From the NCBI RefSeq assembly GCF_001007935.1, contig NZ_CP011451.1, forward strand, positions 3,906,001 through 3,970,000: a stretch of 64,000 bases of DNA. Direction: 5' to 3'. Of the stretch, positions 8,770 through 19,232 are shown piece by piece. This stretch comes from Nitrosomonas communis. Lineage in GTDB: Bacteria > Pseudomonadota > Gammaproteobacteria > Burkholderiales > Nitrosomonadaceae. Under the pieces are notes generated by a model. It was not told where the DNA came from and did no database searches. It was given only the letters and a program-made list of their open reading frames with translations. Made by a program: the position numbers and the translations under genes. Within the stretch, counting starts at the first letter, position 1. Every line of letters begins with the position of its first letter.

Positions 8770-9942
8770 TTAACTGAGTGCATGCTGCATCAGTCTGTTT
8801 TTTAATAAGGGAAAACGATTGGTAATTTCAAACCCCAGGTTTCGTAAACGAATCAATATAGGGTCTGGACTGCTAAATAATTTTTGTAGACCATCGGTTA
8901 CAAATTCCATCGCAAGAATATCTTCCTTACGTGCTCGCTCATAGCGGCGCAATAACATAAAGTCGCCACAATCTGATTGCAAGCCTCGATTCATTAGAAT
9001 GGCAGCTAATTCACGTGCATCACGCAAGCCTAGATTGACGCCTTGCCCTGCTAGCGGATGAATCCCATGTGCAGCATCACCAATTAAAACTAGCCGTGGT
9101 TTTGCTAGTGCTTTGACATGTACAAAATTCAGCGGAAAACCTACTGGCTCAGTCACCAACTGGAATTTTCCAAGTATATGGTTGGCAGCTTCCGCTACCT
9201 GGCAGCATAATGCTTCATCGGATAAGTCGCGTAACTTGCTAGCCTGAGATTCATTTGCTGACCACACCATGGATACCCGTTTATCAGGCAATGGTAATAA
9301 TGCTAACACACCATCTCGCCGGAACCACTGATATGCCGTGTTAAAATGAGAAATTTCAGCGCTAAAATTGGCTACCATACCTATTTGGTGATAGGCATGC
9401 TGTGTTACCTCAATTTTTGCTTGCTTCCTTACCCATGAATTAACACCATCGGCACCTATGACTAAAGCAGCTTGTAGCAAGCGGCCATCTGCCAGCTGTA
9501 TATCAACTCGGGACTCATGCCATACAAGCGAAATACACTGGGCGGGGCAGAAAACTGTCACACTCTCATCAGCTATACTGGTAAGTGCCTTCCAAACAGC
9601 AGTTTGTAATTGCCGATTTTCAGCGATAAACGCCAGCTCAGATAATCCACTTGCATAAGCACTAAAATCAAGCCTCGCTGCGCCGTCATCGCCGAACACC
9701 TTCATCTCGTACACCGGTGTAATGCGTGCATCTTCTACTTGTTGCCACAAGCCTAGCTTTTGCAGAAAAGCAGCACTACCTGGGCTGATAGCATAAACTC
9801 TGCTATCCCAGCTCGTATCATTTGGCAATGGAGCAGGCAAGCGCGATTCAATCAGCGCTATTTTCAAGCCGCTTCCTTTAAGTGCCACGACTAGACTTGC
9901 ACCCACCAAGCCACCACCGATCACAACAATATCGAATTTCAT
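8770..9942 (-). CDS. UbiH/UbiF/VisC-family FAD-dependent hydroxylase (ubiquinone biosynthesis)
   Basis: 390-residue flavoprotein monooxygenase. The Rossmann dinucleotide motif VVIGGGLVGASL is at the N-terminus; the second FAD contact is LIGDAAHGIHPLAGQGVNLG with the family GD. Members hydroxylate the ubiquinone ring at C5, C6 or C1, and which carbon is served here cannot be decided from sequence alone. Neighbours (dsbC, tRNA) give no hint. It is cytoplasmic and membrane-associated. Confidence 0.88.
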   Translation of the reverse strand: MKFDIVVIGGGLVGASLVVALKGSGLKIALIESRLPAPLPNDTSWDSRVYAISPGSAAFLQKLGLWQQVEDARITPVYEMKVFGDDGAARLDFSAYASGLSELAFIAENRQLQTAVWKALTSIADESVTVFCPAQCISLVWHESRVDIQLADGRLLQAALVIGADGVNSWVRKQAKIEVTQHAYHQIGMVANFSAEISHFNTAYQWFRRDGVLALLPLPDKRVSMVWSANESQASKLRDLSDEALCCQVAEAANHILGKFQLVTEPVGFPLNFVHVKALAKPRLVLIGDAAHGIHPLAGQGVNLGLRDARELAAILMNRGLQSDCGDFMLLRRYERARKEDILAMEFVTDGLQKLFSSPDPILIRLRNLGFEITNRFPLLKNRLMQHALS

Positions 9943-10059
9943 GATGAAATTATACAGATGCTTTATCTCTGGGAATACAGCAAATATGTAAAAGAAACAT
10001 CAAGTCAATCTTGACAGCATTCCCACTCCAAAGGCAAAATGCACGTTTTATGCTTATAT

Positions 10060-10135
10060 GGCGAATTAGCTCAGTGGTTAGAGCAGCGGAATCATAATCC
10101 GTTGGTCCGGGGTTCAAATCCCTGATTCGCCACCA
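10060..10135 (+). tRNA. tRNA with CAT anticodon (probably tRNA-Ile2, k2C-type, or tRNA-Met)
   Basis: Complete cloverleaf: acceptor GGCGAAT/ATTCGCC, D arm GCTCAGTGGTTAGAGC, anticodon loop ATCATAA with anticodon CAT, T arm with GGTTCAAATCC, encoded CCA. The D and anticodon region (CAGTGGTTAGAGCAG, TCATAATC.GTTGGTC) is closer to enteric ileX (tRNA-Ile2, anticodon modified by TilS) than to elongator tRNA-Met. I therefore lean to Ile2, although automatic annotation would say Met. Confidence 0.95.
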
Positions 10136-10236
10136 TCTCTTACCAATTAACAAGGGCGAAGCGGCTACTATAGATATTAGATATCGCAAATACCACAGAC
10201 GCCACTGTTTAAATTATGTCCAGCATCGCCCATCTA

Positions 10237-10337
10237 ATCCCATTTTTAAATCAAACATGACGCGAAGGCGAGCCGCAGACAGTATCATCATACGGCAAGG
10301 TGAAGCTGACAAAACCACTTTTGATTTAGAAATGGAA
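10237..10337 (+). mobile_element. MITE copy 2
   Basis: 101-bp copy of the inverted-repeat element with TA on both sides (10235-10236, 10338-10339). It is the first of three copies in the gene-poor 10.14-11.09 kb interval. Confidence 0.85.
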
Positions 10338-10454
10338 TAATTTAGTTTAGCATTCATCGTGCTAACACAGCAGAACCTCCACAAGCAGCAAAAAAAATGG
10401 CTCATCAAAATTAGAAAAGTAGAATAACTTCTATAGATCAGCTTGTTTGATGTA

Positions 10455-10556
10455 ATTCCATTTCCAATTCAAACATGACGTGAAGGCCAGCCGTAGACAG
10501 TATCAATCATACGACAAAGTGAAGCCGACAAAACCACTTCTGATTTAGCAATGGAA
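10455..10556 (+). mobile_element. MITE copy 3
   Basis: Copy of the same element in the same orientation as copy 2, only 117 bases away. The left flank is TA; the right flank is TG, probably a decayed TA. Confidence 0.85.
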
Positions 10557-10724
10557 TGAGGTATGTCAGGGTTTTATATTATGGAGATATTGATTCATTA
10601 GTTTTGGATATTTCTAAAACTTACTCTCAATTAGAATGAACGCAAATAAAAATGATATGCCATTGTCACACCAATCTCAAAACTGACAGACTGGCTGCAT
10701 GACATAACCAGAGCATTTATCAGA

Positions 10725-10802
10725 CTAAAAATACTTAACCATTAAATAGATATAACTAATGACAAAAAAAGCTGCAATAATGATGACGATTTTTTTGAGC
10801 AC
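10725..10802 (-). CDS. Possible 25-residue membrane microprotein (GTG start)
   Basis: A very short frame, GTG then LKKIVIIIAAFFVISYIYLM and VKYF. It is one hydrophobic helix flanked by lysines. GAGAGG with suitable spacing lies before the GTG. It is the only coding-like signal in the 530 bases between MITE copies 3 and 4. Such hydrophobic frames also arise by chance in AT-rich DNA, so confidence is low. Confidence 0.3.
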   Translation of the reverse strand: MLKKIVIIIAAFFVISYIYLMVKYF

Positions 10803-10955
10803 CTTCTATCACCTCTCTAGTTAATTATTAACAGAATTTTTAATATTTTAACAATAAATACCAACCATGCTTTATCTTTTAGCTATTGTGAGCAGCTAAA
10901 GGTTAAATCAGACAGAAAATTATTTTATATTCAAAAAAGCTGATCTTCTTATTTA

Positions 10956-11059
10956 ATTCCATTTCTAAAATCAAAAGTAACTTTGTCCGCTTACCTTGTC
11001 GTATGATTGATACTGTCTGTGGCTCGACTTCGCACAGCATGTTTGATTTGGAAATGAAA
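10956..11059 (-). mobile_element. MITE copy 4, immediately upstream of murJ
   Basis: 104-bp copy with TA on both sides (10954-10955, 11060-11061). Its right end is only 31 bases before the murJ start codon, so the murJ promoter must lie within or beyond the element. Confidence 0.85.
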
Positions 11060-11090
11060 TAAAGTCAATTTATTTATATCGTCCACTCAA

Positions 11091-12629
11091 TTGAATCTAC
11101 TTAGAGCACTTGCCGCAGTCAGCAGCATGACATTAATTTCACGCATCCTAGGATTCTTGCGTGACGTACTCATCGCCAGAATCTTTGGTGCTGGGATGGC
11201 AAGCGACGCTTTCTTTGTTGCATTTCGTATTCCCAATCTGTTACGTCGACTATTTGCAGAAGGCGCCTTTTCACAAGCATTTGTTCCTATTCTTGCTGAA
11301 TATAAAAACCGCCGTACGGAAAATGAAACACGCGAACTGATTGATCATGTGGCGACATTATTGGGAATTGCACTATTTATAGTAACGCTGGCCGGGGTGT
11401 TGGCTGCACCACTCATCATTTATATCAGTGCCCCAGGATTCTCAGCCGATCAGGAAAAATTCGTGTTAACCATCGAACTACTGCGCATTACTTTTCCTTA
11501 TATTTTGTTTATCTCTTTTGTCGCGCTGGCAGGAGGAATCCTTAATACCTATAGTAAATTTTCAGTGCCAGCATTTACGCCGGTTTTATTGAATTTATCG
11601 TTCATCGGCTGTGCGATTTGGCTTGCACCTCTACTTGATCCTCCCGTCCTTGCCCTTGCTTGGGCAGTATTCCTCGGTGGCATACTGCAGCTTGCATTTC
11701 AAATCCCGTTCTTGATACGCCTCAAACGAATACCCCGTTTTCATCTGAAATCAAAGGATACCGGCGCGTGGCGCGTGCTCAAACTAATGGGGCCAGCGGT
11801 TTTTGGGGTATCTATCGGACAGATCAGTATGCTGATCAACACCATTTTTGCTTCATTGCTAGTGACAGGTAGCGTTTCCTGGCTTTACTATGCTGATCGG
11901 TTAATGGAATTTCCGGCAGGCCTTCTTGGTGTCGCACTGGGAACCATCTTGTTACCCTCCTTATCGCGCCATTACGCGAGCCATGATAACGAGAGATACT
12001 CTCACCTGCTGGATTGGGGTTTACGATTGACTTTTCTGCTGACATTACCGGCAGCCGTAGCATTGGCATTGCTCGCTACGCCGCTTATTGCCACGCTTTT
12101 TTATCATGGCGCTTTTACAGCGGAAGATGTCTGGATGACCCGTCAAGCACTTATCGCCTACAGCATCGGCTTACTTGGGCTCATTCTGGTAAAAGTGCTG
12201 GCTCCCGGTTTTTATGCCCGACAAAATATCAAAACTCCTGTCAAAATTGCCGTCATCACACTCGTTGCAACTCAATTAATGAATCTTGCTTTTATCTTTC
12301 CATTGGAGCATGCTGGATTAGCGTTGGCGATCGGCCTAGGTGCTTGCCTTAATGCAGGATTACTCTACTATAAATTACGCCATCATGGCATTTATCAGCC
12401 GCAACCCGGTTGGGCAATATTCTTACTGAAAATTTTAACAGCACTAGTTGTCATGAGCGGCACTCTCTGGTTTGCGACAGGTAGCGATCTATCCTGGTTA
12501 CAAAATACTGCAATGGAGCGCGCACTACGCTTGGCCCAAGTTGTCCTCCTAGGCGCTGCTTCCTATTTCACTGCCTTATGGCTATTAGGTTTCCGCCTGC
12601 GTGATTTTGCTCGACAAGGAGAAGAATAA
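11091..12629 (+). CDS. murJ: Lipid II flippase MurJ
   Basis: Moves lipid II across the inner membrane for peptidoglycan synthesis. 512 residues with about 14 transmembrane helices. The N-terminus [20 protein letters not shown] then [14 protein letters not shown], followed by [20 protein letters not shown] and FSQAFVPIL, is diagnostic for MurJ/MviN. The start is TTG, needed to give the conserved NLL-AL-AVS N-terminus; no ATG in frame fits, and no clear ribosome site is seen. A rare start plus an adjacent MITE suggests modest translation. The convergent neighbour is folE2. Confidence 0.93.
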   Translation: MNLLRALAAVSSMTLISRILGFLRDVLIARIFGAGMASDAFFVAFRIPNLLRRLFAEGAFSQAFVPILAEYKNRRTENETRELIDHVATLLGIALFIVTLAGVLAAPLIIYISAPGFSADQEKFVLTIELLRITFPYILFISFVALAGGILNTYSKFSVPAFTPVLLNLSFIGCAIWLAPLLDPPVLALAWAVFLGGILQLAFQIPFLIRLKRIPRFHLKSKDTGAWRVLKLMGPAVFGVSIGQISMLINTIFASLLVTGSVSWLYYADRLMEFPAGLLGVALGTILLPSLSRHYASHDNERYSHLLDWGLRLTFLLTLPAAVALALLATPLIATLFYHGAFTAEDVWMTRQALIAYSIGLLGLILVKVLAPGFYARQNIKTPVKIAVITLVATQLMNLAFIFPLEHAGLALAIGLGACLNAGLLYYKLRHHGIYQPQPGWAIFLLKILTALVVMSGTLWFATGSDLSWLQNTAMERALRLAQVVLLGAASYFTALWLLGFRLRDFARQGEE

Positions 12630-12651
12630 TACTGCTAGTTGATACGCAAAA

Positions 12652-13467
12652 TTAAGTATGGGGCAACTCGTTGCATTTATCCCGTTCGATCAGTGCATAA
12701 GCAGAATGATTATGAATGGACTCGAAATTCTCTGATTCCACCACATAGGCATCAATACGATCATCACTATTCAGCACTTCTGCTATATCACGTACAAGGT
12801 CTTCGACAAATTTGGGATTGTCATAGGCTCTTTCAGTGACATATTTTTCGTCTGGACGCTTGAGCAGACCGTAAAGTTCACAAGAAGCATTCTCTTCGGC
12901 TACTTTAATCATATCTTCAATCCAGACAAAACTATTGGTACGTACTGAAACGGTTACATGAGAGCGTTGATTGTGTGCGCCATACTCTGAAATTTTCTTG
13001 GAGCAGGGGCAAAGGCTAGTTACAGGAACGATCACTTTCATAGTGAATGCATAGTGATTCTGTTTGATTTCACCAATAAAAGTGACTTCATAATCCAACA
13101 AACTTTGCACACCAGAGATGGGAGCTGATTTGTTAACGAAGTAAGGAAAGGTCATTTCAATATGTCCAGAATCAGATTCTAGCCTGGTTACCATAGCCCG
13201 CAAGATTCCCTCAAATGACTCAACGGAAATCTCACGTTCGTGGCTATTCAGTATCTCGACAAATCGAGACATGTGCGTACCCTTGAAATTATGCGGTAAA
13301 TTCACATACATGTTGAATACTGCAACGGTATGCTGCACCCCACCATCTTTATCGGCTACTTTGACTGGATGACGAATGGCTTTAATACCCACTCTGTCGA
13401 TTGCAATACGCCGGGTATCCAACGAACTTTGTACATCAGCAATCGAAAAATCAGTTTGTTTGTTCAT
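12652..13467 (-). CDS. folE2: GTP cyclohydrolase FolE2 (type IB)
   Basis: First step of tetrahydrofolate (and queuosine) synthesis: GTP to 7,8-dihydroneopterin triphosphate. The 271-residue length is typical. Recognised from [30 protein letters not shown], and the metal Cys region [20 protein letters not shown], with [15 protein letters not shown] near the end. FolE2 can use metals other than zinc and in many bacteria is induced by zinc shortage. I see no convincing Zur box, but did not search with a model. AAGGA precedes the start. It is on the same strand as dxs, 219 bases downstream of it. Confidence 0.94.
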   Translation of the reverse strand: MNKQTDFSIADVQSSLDTRRIAIDRVGIKAIRHPVKVADKDGGVQHTVAVFNMYVNLPHNFKGTHMSRFVEILNSHEREISVESFEGILRAMVTRLESDSGHIEMTFPYFVNKSAPISGVQSLLDYEVTFIGEIKQNHYAFTMKVIVPVTSLCPCSKKISEYGAHNQRSHVTVSVRTNSFVWIEDMIKVAEENASCELYGLLKRPDEKYVTERAYDNPKFVEDLVRDIAEVLNSDDRIDAYVVESENFESIHNHSAYALIERDKCNELPHT

Positions 13468-13686
13468 AGTGATTCCTTCTGGAAAGATAGAGACAACCTG
13501 CTTCGCTACTGAAAGCCTTTAAGAATGACAACGTGCGTCAAGTCTAAAAGGACTAACCAAGACCGAGTAGGCGCTTTTTGGTCAGACCTTCCTTTACAAA
13601 GTTGGTTCTAAGCATGAAAACCATTAAAAAACATCAATAGAAATCATCAGCTCACTCAAGTGGAGTCATTGCAGATACTCTACCAG

Positions 13687-15531
13687 TTATTCGGATAGCC
13701 TAGCACGGATGGAGCTAATGACACCCATTTTGTCTAAGCCGCAATCAACCAACATTTGTGTAGGATCTCCCTGATCAAGGAAAAGATCTGGCAAGCCTAA
13801 CTGAAGCAGCTTAACGACCATTCTTTTGTTTGCCAGTGATTCCATCACAGCACTACCCGCTCCACCCATAATGGTATTTTCTTCAATCGTGACCAGCAAT
13901 TCATGGGTAGCCGCTAACGCTAGCACCAAATCTTCATCCAATGGTTTGACAAACCGCATATTCGCAACGGTAGCATCCAATTCCTCCGCTGCCTCCAGAG
14001 AAGGGGCCAGCATGCTGCCAAAAGCAAGCAAAGCGATTTTGCTACCTTTCCGGCGAATCTCTCCACGACCTAGTGGTAATACCTGCATCTCTTTTTGTAT
14101 CTTTACGCCAACGCCTGTCCCACGTGGATAACGCACCGCTGTCGGTGTGTTCATCTGGTAAGCAGTGTAAAGCATTTGACGGCATTCATTTTCATCGGCA
14201 GGCGTCATTACCGTCATATTCGGAATGCAGCGCAAATAGCTTAGATCAAAGCTACCTGCATGGGTAGGTCCATCAGCTCCCACTAATCCCGCGCGATCAA
14301 TGGCAAAAACCACGGGTAAATTTTGAATGGCCACGTCGTGAATCAACTGGTCATAAGCGCGTTGTAAAAAAGTTGAATAAATAGCCACCACCGGCTTCAA
14401 CCCATCACATGCCGCACCAGCAGCAAAAGTCACCGCATGTTGCTCAGCAATTCCTACATCGAAATAGCGATTCGGATATTCCCGGGAAAATCTGACCAAA
14501 CCCGATCCTTCGCGCATCGCAGGTGTAACACCAATCAAGCGTGGATCTATGGCCGCCATATCACACAACCAGTCGCCAAAGATTTGTGTATAAGTTGGGT
14601 TACTACCGGATTTGGAAACAATGCCCTGGGTTGGCTCAAATTTCCCCACACCATGATACAAAATCGGATCCTCTTCAGCCGGCTGATAGCCAGCACCCTT
14701 ACGCGTCACAACATGTAGAAACTGGGGCCCATCCAGATGTTTGATATTGCTCAGCGTCGTAAGCAGCACATCCAGATCATGCCCATCAATTGGCCCGATA
14801 TAGTTGAAGCCAAACTCTTCGAACAATGTACCAGGAGTCATCATTCCTTTTACATGCTCTTCGGCACGCCTAGCCAACTCCAGAACGGGTGGCATTACGC
14901 CCAATACCCTCTCACCGGCACGACGAGCTGTTGCATAAAATCTACCAGACATCAGCTTGGCTAAATAATTATTGAGCGCCCCGACTGGAGGAGAAATGGA
15001 CATATCATTATCGTTCAATATCACCAGCAAATTAGCATCCATTACGCCAGCATTATTCAACGCTTCAAATGCCATACCGGCACTCATGGCCCCGTCGCCA
15101 ATCACAGCAATCGTGCGCCGTTTGATACCTCCTAGTTGTGCGGCCACTGCCATCCCTAAAGCCGCACTGATAGATGTGCTCGAATGGGCTGTACCAAAGG
15201 CATCATATACACTCTCATCCCGTCGCGGAAATCCCGCAATACCGCCGTGCATGCGCAATTTAGCCATTCCTTCACGCCGGCCAGTCAATATCTTATGAGC
15301 ATAGGTTTGATGACCTACATCCCATACCAGTCGGTCACAGGGCGTATTGAAGATATAGTGCAGCGCAATGGTTAATTCGACAGTACCAAGATTCGACGAC
15401 AAGTGCCCGCCAGTTTTTGCCACGGATTCAACCAGAAATTGACGTAGCTCATCAGCAAATTGTGGTAGTTGTTTACGCTCCAGCTTTCTTAAGTCGGTAG
15501 GAGTGTTAACACGGTCAAGTAATGGGTACAT
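13687..15531 (-). CDS. dxs: 1-deoxy-D-xylulose-5-phosphate synthase
   Basis: Thiamine-diphosphate enzyme that condenses pyruvate and glyceraldehyde 3-phosphate, the entry to the MEP isoprenoid pathway. 614 residues, normal length. Visible: [36 protein letters not shown], the TPP motif [18 protein letters not shown] to NDNDMSIS, and the transketolase pyrimidine domain with [13 protein letters not shown]. It lies 50 bases after ispA, so it is probably co-transcribed with xseB-ispA, a common proteobacterial order. Confidence 0.96.
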   Translation of the reverse strand: MYPLLDRVNTPTDLRKLERKQLPQFADELRQFLVESVAKTGGHLSSNLGTVELTIALHYIFNTPCDRLVWDVGHQTYAHKILTGRREGMAKLRMHGGIAGFPRRDESVYDAFGTAHSSTSISAALGMAVAAQLGGIKRRTIAVIGDGAMSAGMAFEALNNAGVMDANLLVILNDNDMSISPPVGALNNYLAKLMSGRFYATARRAGERVLGVMPPVLELARRAEEHVKGMMTPGTLFEEFGFNYIGPIDGHDLDVLLTTLSNIKHLDGPQFLHVVTRKGAGYQPAEEDPILYHGVGKFEPTQGIVSKSGSNPTYTQIFGDWLCDMAAIDPRLIGVTPAMREGSGLVRFSREYPNRYFDVGIAEQHAVTFAAGAACDGLKPVVAIYSTFLQRAYDQLIHDVAIQNLPVVFAIDRAGLVGADGPTHAGSFDLSYLRCIPNMTVMTPADENECRQMLYTAYQMNTPTAVRYPRGTGVGVKIQKEMQVLPLGRGEIRRKGSKIALLAFGSMLAPSLEAAEELDATVANMRFVKPLDEDLVLALAATHELLVTIEENTIMGGAGSAVMESLANKRMVVKLLQLGLPDLFLDQGDPTQMLVDCGLDKMGVISSIRARLSE

Positions 15532-15581
15532 GCAAACTTAAATAGAAATGTTAGCTGATTGTAAAAAGAAAAGAATCAGGA

Positions 15582-16475
15582 TTAGAACTCACGCTGAACA
15601 ATGAAATCTGTTACTTGCAATAATCGATGAGTAGATTTCCCCAGATGTTCAAGTGCCTGATAGGCATCATGCTGCAGCGCTTTAGCCAGTTCACGAGCCT
15701 GCTTCACTCCTAAAATACTGACATAGGTTGGCTTGTTTTGCTCGGCATCCTTACCTGCAGTTTTGCCCAATGCTGCAGTCGTTGCTTCGGCATCAAGCAC
15801 ATCGTCTACTACCTGAAACGCAAGACCGATACATTTAGCGAAATGATCCAAACGATCCAGTTGTTCTTCGCTTAATTTATCGCCACAATACGCCCCCAGC
15901 ATGACTGCTGCACGTATAAGAGCCCCAGTCTTATGGATATGCATAAATTCAAGCTCTGGCAAAGTCAGCATCTTGCCTACACTTTCGAGATCAATCGCCT
16001 GCCCACCGGCCATTCCCCGTGATCCAGCTGCTTGGGCAAGTTGCTTGATCATTTCCAGCTGCTTTTTTGGGTTCTCTGCCAAACTGAATTCAGCCATTAA
16101 CTGAAAAGCCAAACTTTGCAGACTATCTCCTACTAATAATGCAGTTGGTTCGTCATATTTCATATGGCAAGTAGGTTTACCGCGCCGCAACGTATCATCA
16201 TCCATACAAGGCAGATCATCGTGAACTAACGAGTAGACATGGATCAATTCTACCGCTGCAGCTACAACGATGGCGCGCGTTTCATCTGCTCCGTTCAATT
16301 CTCCAGCGGCAAAAGAAAGCAATGGACGAATTCTCTTCCCTCCACCAAGTACCGCATAGCGCATCGCCTCGTGCAAGCGCTTCGGCGCATGATTTTCCGC
16401 GGGAAGGTGATTTTGTAGGTAAGACTCTATTTGTAACTGATGGCTTTTAACCCAGCCCTGGAAATCAGCGTTCAT
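15582..16475 (-). CDS. ispA: Farnesyl diphosphate synthase (polyprenyl synthetase)
   Basis: Makes farnesyl diphosphate from IPP and DMAPP. The 297-residue protein has the first Asp-rich motif HDDLPCMDDDTLRRGKPT and the second VVDDVLD, plus GGGKRIRPLL and GAYCGDKL. Gene order xseB-ispA-dxs is typical. The start overlaps the end of xseB by 11 bases, so translation is probably coupled. The chain length of the product (C15 or C20) is not certain from sequence. Confidence 0.94.
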   Translation of the reverse strand: MNADFQGWVKSHQLQIESYLQNHLPAENHAPKRLHEAMRYAVLGGGKRIRPLLSFAAGELNGADETRAIVVAAAVELIHVYSLVHDDLPCMDDDTLRRGKPTCHMKYDEPTALLVGDSLQSLAFQLMAEFSLAENPKKQLEMIKQLAQAAGSRGMAGGQAIDLESVGKMLTLPELEFMHIHKTGALIRAAVMLGAYCGDKLSEEQLDRLDHFAKCIGLAFQVVDDVLDAEATTAALGKTAGKDAEQNKPTYVSILGVKQARELAKALQHDAYQALEHLGKSTHRLLQVTDFIVQREF

Positions 16476-16731
16476 CGATACCTGATGTAGAAAAATCTTT
16501 CAGCATGTCTGCCTCAAGAACACGTATTTGTTGCTGCGCATTTTGCAACGTAGTCTGACAGTAATGCAATAGCTCCACTCCCCGCTTATAAGCTGAAAGC
16601 GAAGCTTCCAATGTCATTTTCCCTGCTTCCATTGCGACGACAATGGCTTCTAGCTCGGTTGATGCTGCTTCAAAACTATCTGGCTGTGGTGGGGATGCTG
16701 TCATAACTGCTTTGTTGGATTTATTTTTCAT
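16465..16731 (-). CDS. xseB: Exodeoxyribonuclease VII small subunit
   Basis: 88 residues with SFEAASTELEAIVVAMEAG, MTLEASLSAYKRGVELL and CQTTLQNAQQQIRVLE, the family signature. It forms ExoVII with XseA, which degrades single-stranded DNA. It is first in the xseB-ispA-dxs operon. The second in-frame ATG (residue 10) could also be used; AAGAAG precedes the first. Confidence 0.92.
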   Translation of the reverse strand: MKNKSNKAVMTASPPQPDSFEAASTELEAIVVAMEAGKMTLEASLSAYKRGVELLHYCQTTLQNAQQQIRVLEADMLKDFSTSGIDER

Positions 16732-17121
16732 GCTTTCTTCTTTTACTTTTTCAGGAGGGCGAAGGAAAACAGTTTGTTAGGTTTATTTTGCTTAAACACA
16801 GACAAAATATCGCAATCAGTATAACTCGGTCAATCCTATTTTAACCTTTCCTGCCGTTCTCATCATAAGGATTTAATAAATATCCGATTAATCAAACCCT
16901 ATCAATCTTTCGGAAACTTATTCCCTCCAGCTTTTTTGTATACTATATCTTTGTAAACTTGATTCCAACAGCAATTGTCGAGGCATATCATATTGATCCG
17001 TGCGCTATCCTATGGCAATATCGATTACAATTGATTGAGCAAATCATTTAATTTTCAAAGAATTTAATATTTTGTATTTATATTTTCTAATTTAACCAAT
17101 ACGTTAAAAGTCGAGGAAATT
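16732..17121. other. Divergent intergenic region, no gene seen
   Basis: About 390 AT-rich bases between xseB and the membrane protein gene. It should hold promoters for both directions. I see no frame with a ribosome site, no repeat element and no RNA fold I can name. Confidence 0.5.
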
Positions 17122-17586
17122 TTGGATAAATATCTAGATCAAATTACCAATTATTTCATTATGGTCCCGTTGTGGCCATTTACATTACTTGGCTTCATCA
17201 TCGCTATTGCCATTTTCGTCGAAATTATTAATCGTCGACGACGAGCAGATGCCGTAGAGTATTATGACACCACTTTCAGAACAGAACTTGCTGGCTTATA
17301 TCCAGTTCCTACGCACTGGCCGGAAGATCTCTCGGCTCATTTACGCACAAGATTACCCGTCATGCGCGAAGCGTTTGAAATTCTGAAAATTTTTATTCCC
17401 CAAAAACAGCTGCGTGATTACAACCTCGCTTGGAATAAATTTTATGATTTTTGTCGCATGAATGGTGCAATTGATGAAAAGCAAGCTGATACAACGACAC
17501 CATCTGAAGCAGAGCACGATGCAAAACAAGCCTTTCATCAGCTTGTAACCGATCTGTTGGCCTATACTGATCAATTTAAACGGTAA
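17122..17586 (+). CDS. Hypothetical single-pass membrane protein
   Basis: 154 residues; not recognised. One transmembrane segment (about 15-37, PLWPFTLLGFIIAIAIFV) is followed by a basic RRRR stop-transfer, then a soluble cytoplasmic domain rich in Tyr, Trp and Phe (RDYNLAWNKFYDFCR) and an acidic linker. The start is TTG with GAGGAAAT in front. The layout suggests a small membrane-anchored adaptor, but no function can be assigned. Confidence 0.65.
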   Translation: MDKYLDQITNYFIMVPLWPFTLLGFIIAIAIFVEIINRRRRADAVEYYDTTFRTELAGLYPVPTHWPEDLSAHLRTRLPVMREAFEILKIFIPQKQLRDYNLAWNKFYDFCRMNGAIDEKQADTTTPSEAEHDAKQAFHQLVTDLLAYTDQFKR

Positions 17587-17781
17587 AAGCAGAAAAGTTT
17601 TCCATAAACTTGACTTGAATTAGGCAAACCATTGAACACTAACAAGCTTTAATGGCAAGCTTGCCGATATTTTTGCTCCGGTTTTGCTTATTCCATTCAA
17701 CCTCACCTGACATGATGAGAAATTGCCAATGTGCTCATGGTTTTTGCAATATTACATGAGCCTGCCGATCCGCTTTATATC

Positions 17782-18936
17782 ATGAGTGAACAAATAGATC
17801 AGCAGAAAAATACCCCTATTTACGTGCATCCTGTCATCTCTTACCGTGAGATGGGTACATTTATTGACATTCCCTGGCAAATTTATGCAAATGATCCTAT
17901 GTGGGTGCCTCCTCTTCGCTTGGAGCGACGCTTGCATTTTTCCAGATTTAACCCTTTTTTAGAGCATGCAAAATGGCAAGCCTGGATTGCTTATAAAGGT
18001 AAACAACCCGTAGGTAGAATTAGTGCACAAGTGGACACTCTTCACAGACAACGTTATGGCGCAGATACGGGGCATTTTGGCTCGCTGGAATGTATCAACG
18101 ATAGCGAGGTCTTTGCCAAGCTCATGCATACTGCCGAAACTTGGCTTGCTGAACGGGGCACACGTCAGGTAACTGGACCTTTTAATTTATCCATCAATCA
18201 GGAGTGCGGTATTTTAATAGAGGGCTTTGAAACACCACCGGTTGTCATGATGCCGCATTCACCTAAATGGTATGGTCCATTACTGGAACAATGCGGCTAC
18301 CAGCCTGCTAAAGATCTCCTGGCCTATTGGATTGCGGTTGATTTTGAACCACCAAGAATCATGCGTACGGTGATTCAGAAATTTTCAAAGCAAATTAAGC
18401 TGAGAACGCTACGCCGCGATAAATTTAGTGAAGAAATGGAAATATTGCGTGATATTTTCAACGATGCCTGGTCAGAAAACTGGGGATTTGTCCCTTTTAC
18501 CCAATCTGAATTTGCTGAGCTTGGCAACAGTCTGCGCTGGCTAGTCCCAAGTGAATATATCCAGATTGCGGAAGTAGAGGGAGTTCCTGTTGCATTCATG
18601 GCAGCCCTTCCCAACCTTAATGAAATTTTTGCCCAACTCAATGGTAATTTGTTTCCGACAGGCTGGCTTCGTTTAATTAAGCAACTAAAATCCAACACGG
18701 TTCAGACTGCCCGTATTCCGCTAATGGGTGTGCGCAAGCAATTCCACAATACGCCGCTTGGCATGGCACTGGCTTTTACGGTGATCAATGCGCCGAGAGA
18801 AATCGGGCTTGTGAGAGGAATCAAAAAAGTCGAACTGTCCTGGATCCTTGAAGATAACAAGCCTATGCGCAGTATACTCGAAACTATTGGCTGCCAAGAA
18901 TATAAGCGATACCGGCTTTATAAAAAAACGCTCTAG
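17782..18936 (+). CDS. GNAT-like N-acetyltransferase superfamily protein
   Basis: 384 residues from the ATG at 17782 (a GTG at 17731 would add 17). Resembles large proteobacterial GNAT-like proteins, sometimes labelled dATP pyrophosphohydrolase, with the opening FIDIPWQIYANDPMWVPPL, WQAWIAYKGKQPVGRISAQ, and GPFNLSINQECGIL. The C-terminal part (about 215-380) has a second acyltransferase-like fold ending ELSWILEDNKPMRSILETIG. Substrate unknown. It stands alone, with about 200 and 300 bases of flanking noncoding DNA. Confidence 0.7.
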   Translation: MSEQIDQQKNTPIYVHPVISYREMGTFIDIPWQIYANDPMWVPPLRLERRLHFSRFNPFLEHAKWQAWIAYKGKQPVGRISAQVDTLHRQRYGADTGHFGSLECINDSEVFAKLMHTAETWLAERGTRQVTGPFNLSINQECGILIEGFETPPVVMMPHSPKWYGPLLEQCGYQPAKDLLAYWIAVDFEPPRIMRTVIQKFSKQIKLRTLRRDKFSEEMEILRDIFNDAWSENWGFVPFTQSEFAELGNSLRWLVPSEYIQIAEVEGVPVAFMAALPNLNEIFAQLNGNLFPTGWLRLIKQLKSNTVQTARIPLMGVRKQFHNTPLGMALAFTVINAPREIGLVRGIKKVELSWILEDNKPMRSILETIGCQEYKRYRLYKKTL

Positions 18937-19232
18937 TTGATCAACGCAAGTATTCTTGACCTTTAATTACAAGATCTTTGGCTGATAGGTAGCACCGAGA
19001 ATTATCCGCTTTATTAACACTAACACAGTGCAAATTGTTTCAGTGAATTGGCTTGTATGTTGAACCAATTTCTTTACCCTTTGCTCGGGCAGGAATTAAT
19101 GCTGATAAGCTTTATGATGGATGGTGGATAAAATCTTATTTAGAGAATGGTTAGATAACTACCGTGGTTGAATGCTTGGTGATGCGGCCCTCCATTCAAG
19201 CTAGATTAATATTTACAAAATAATCCGATTTA

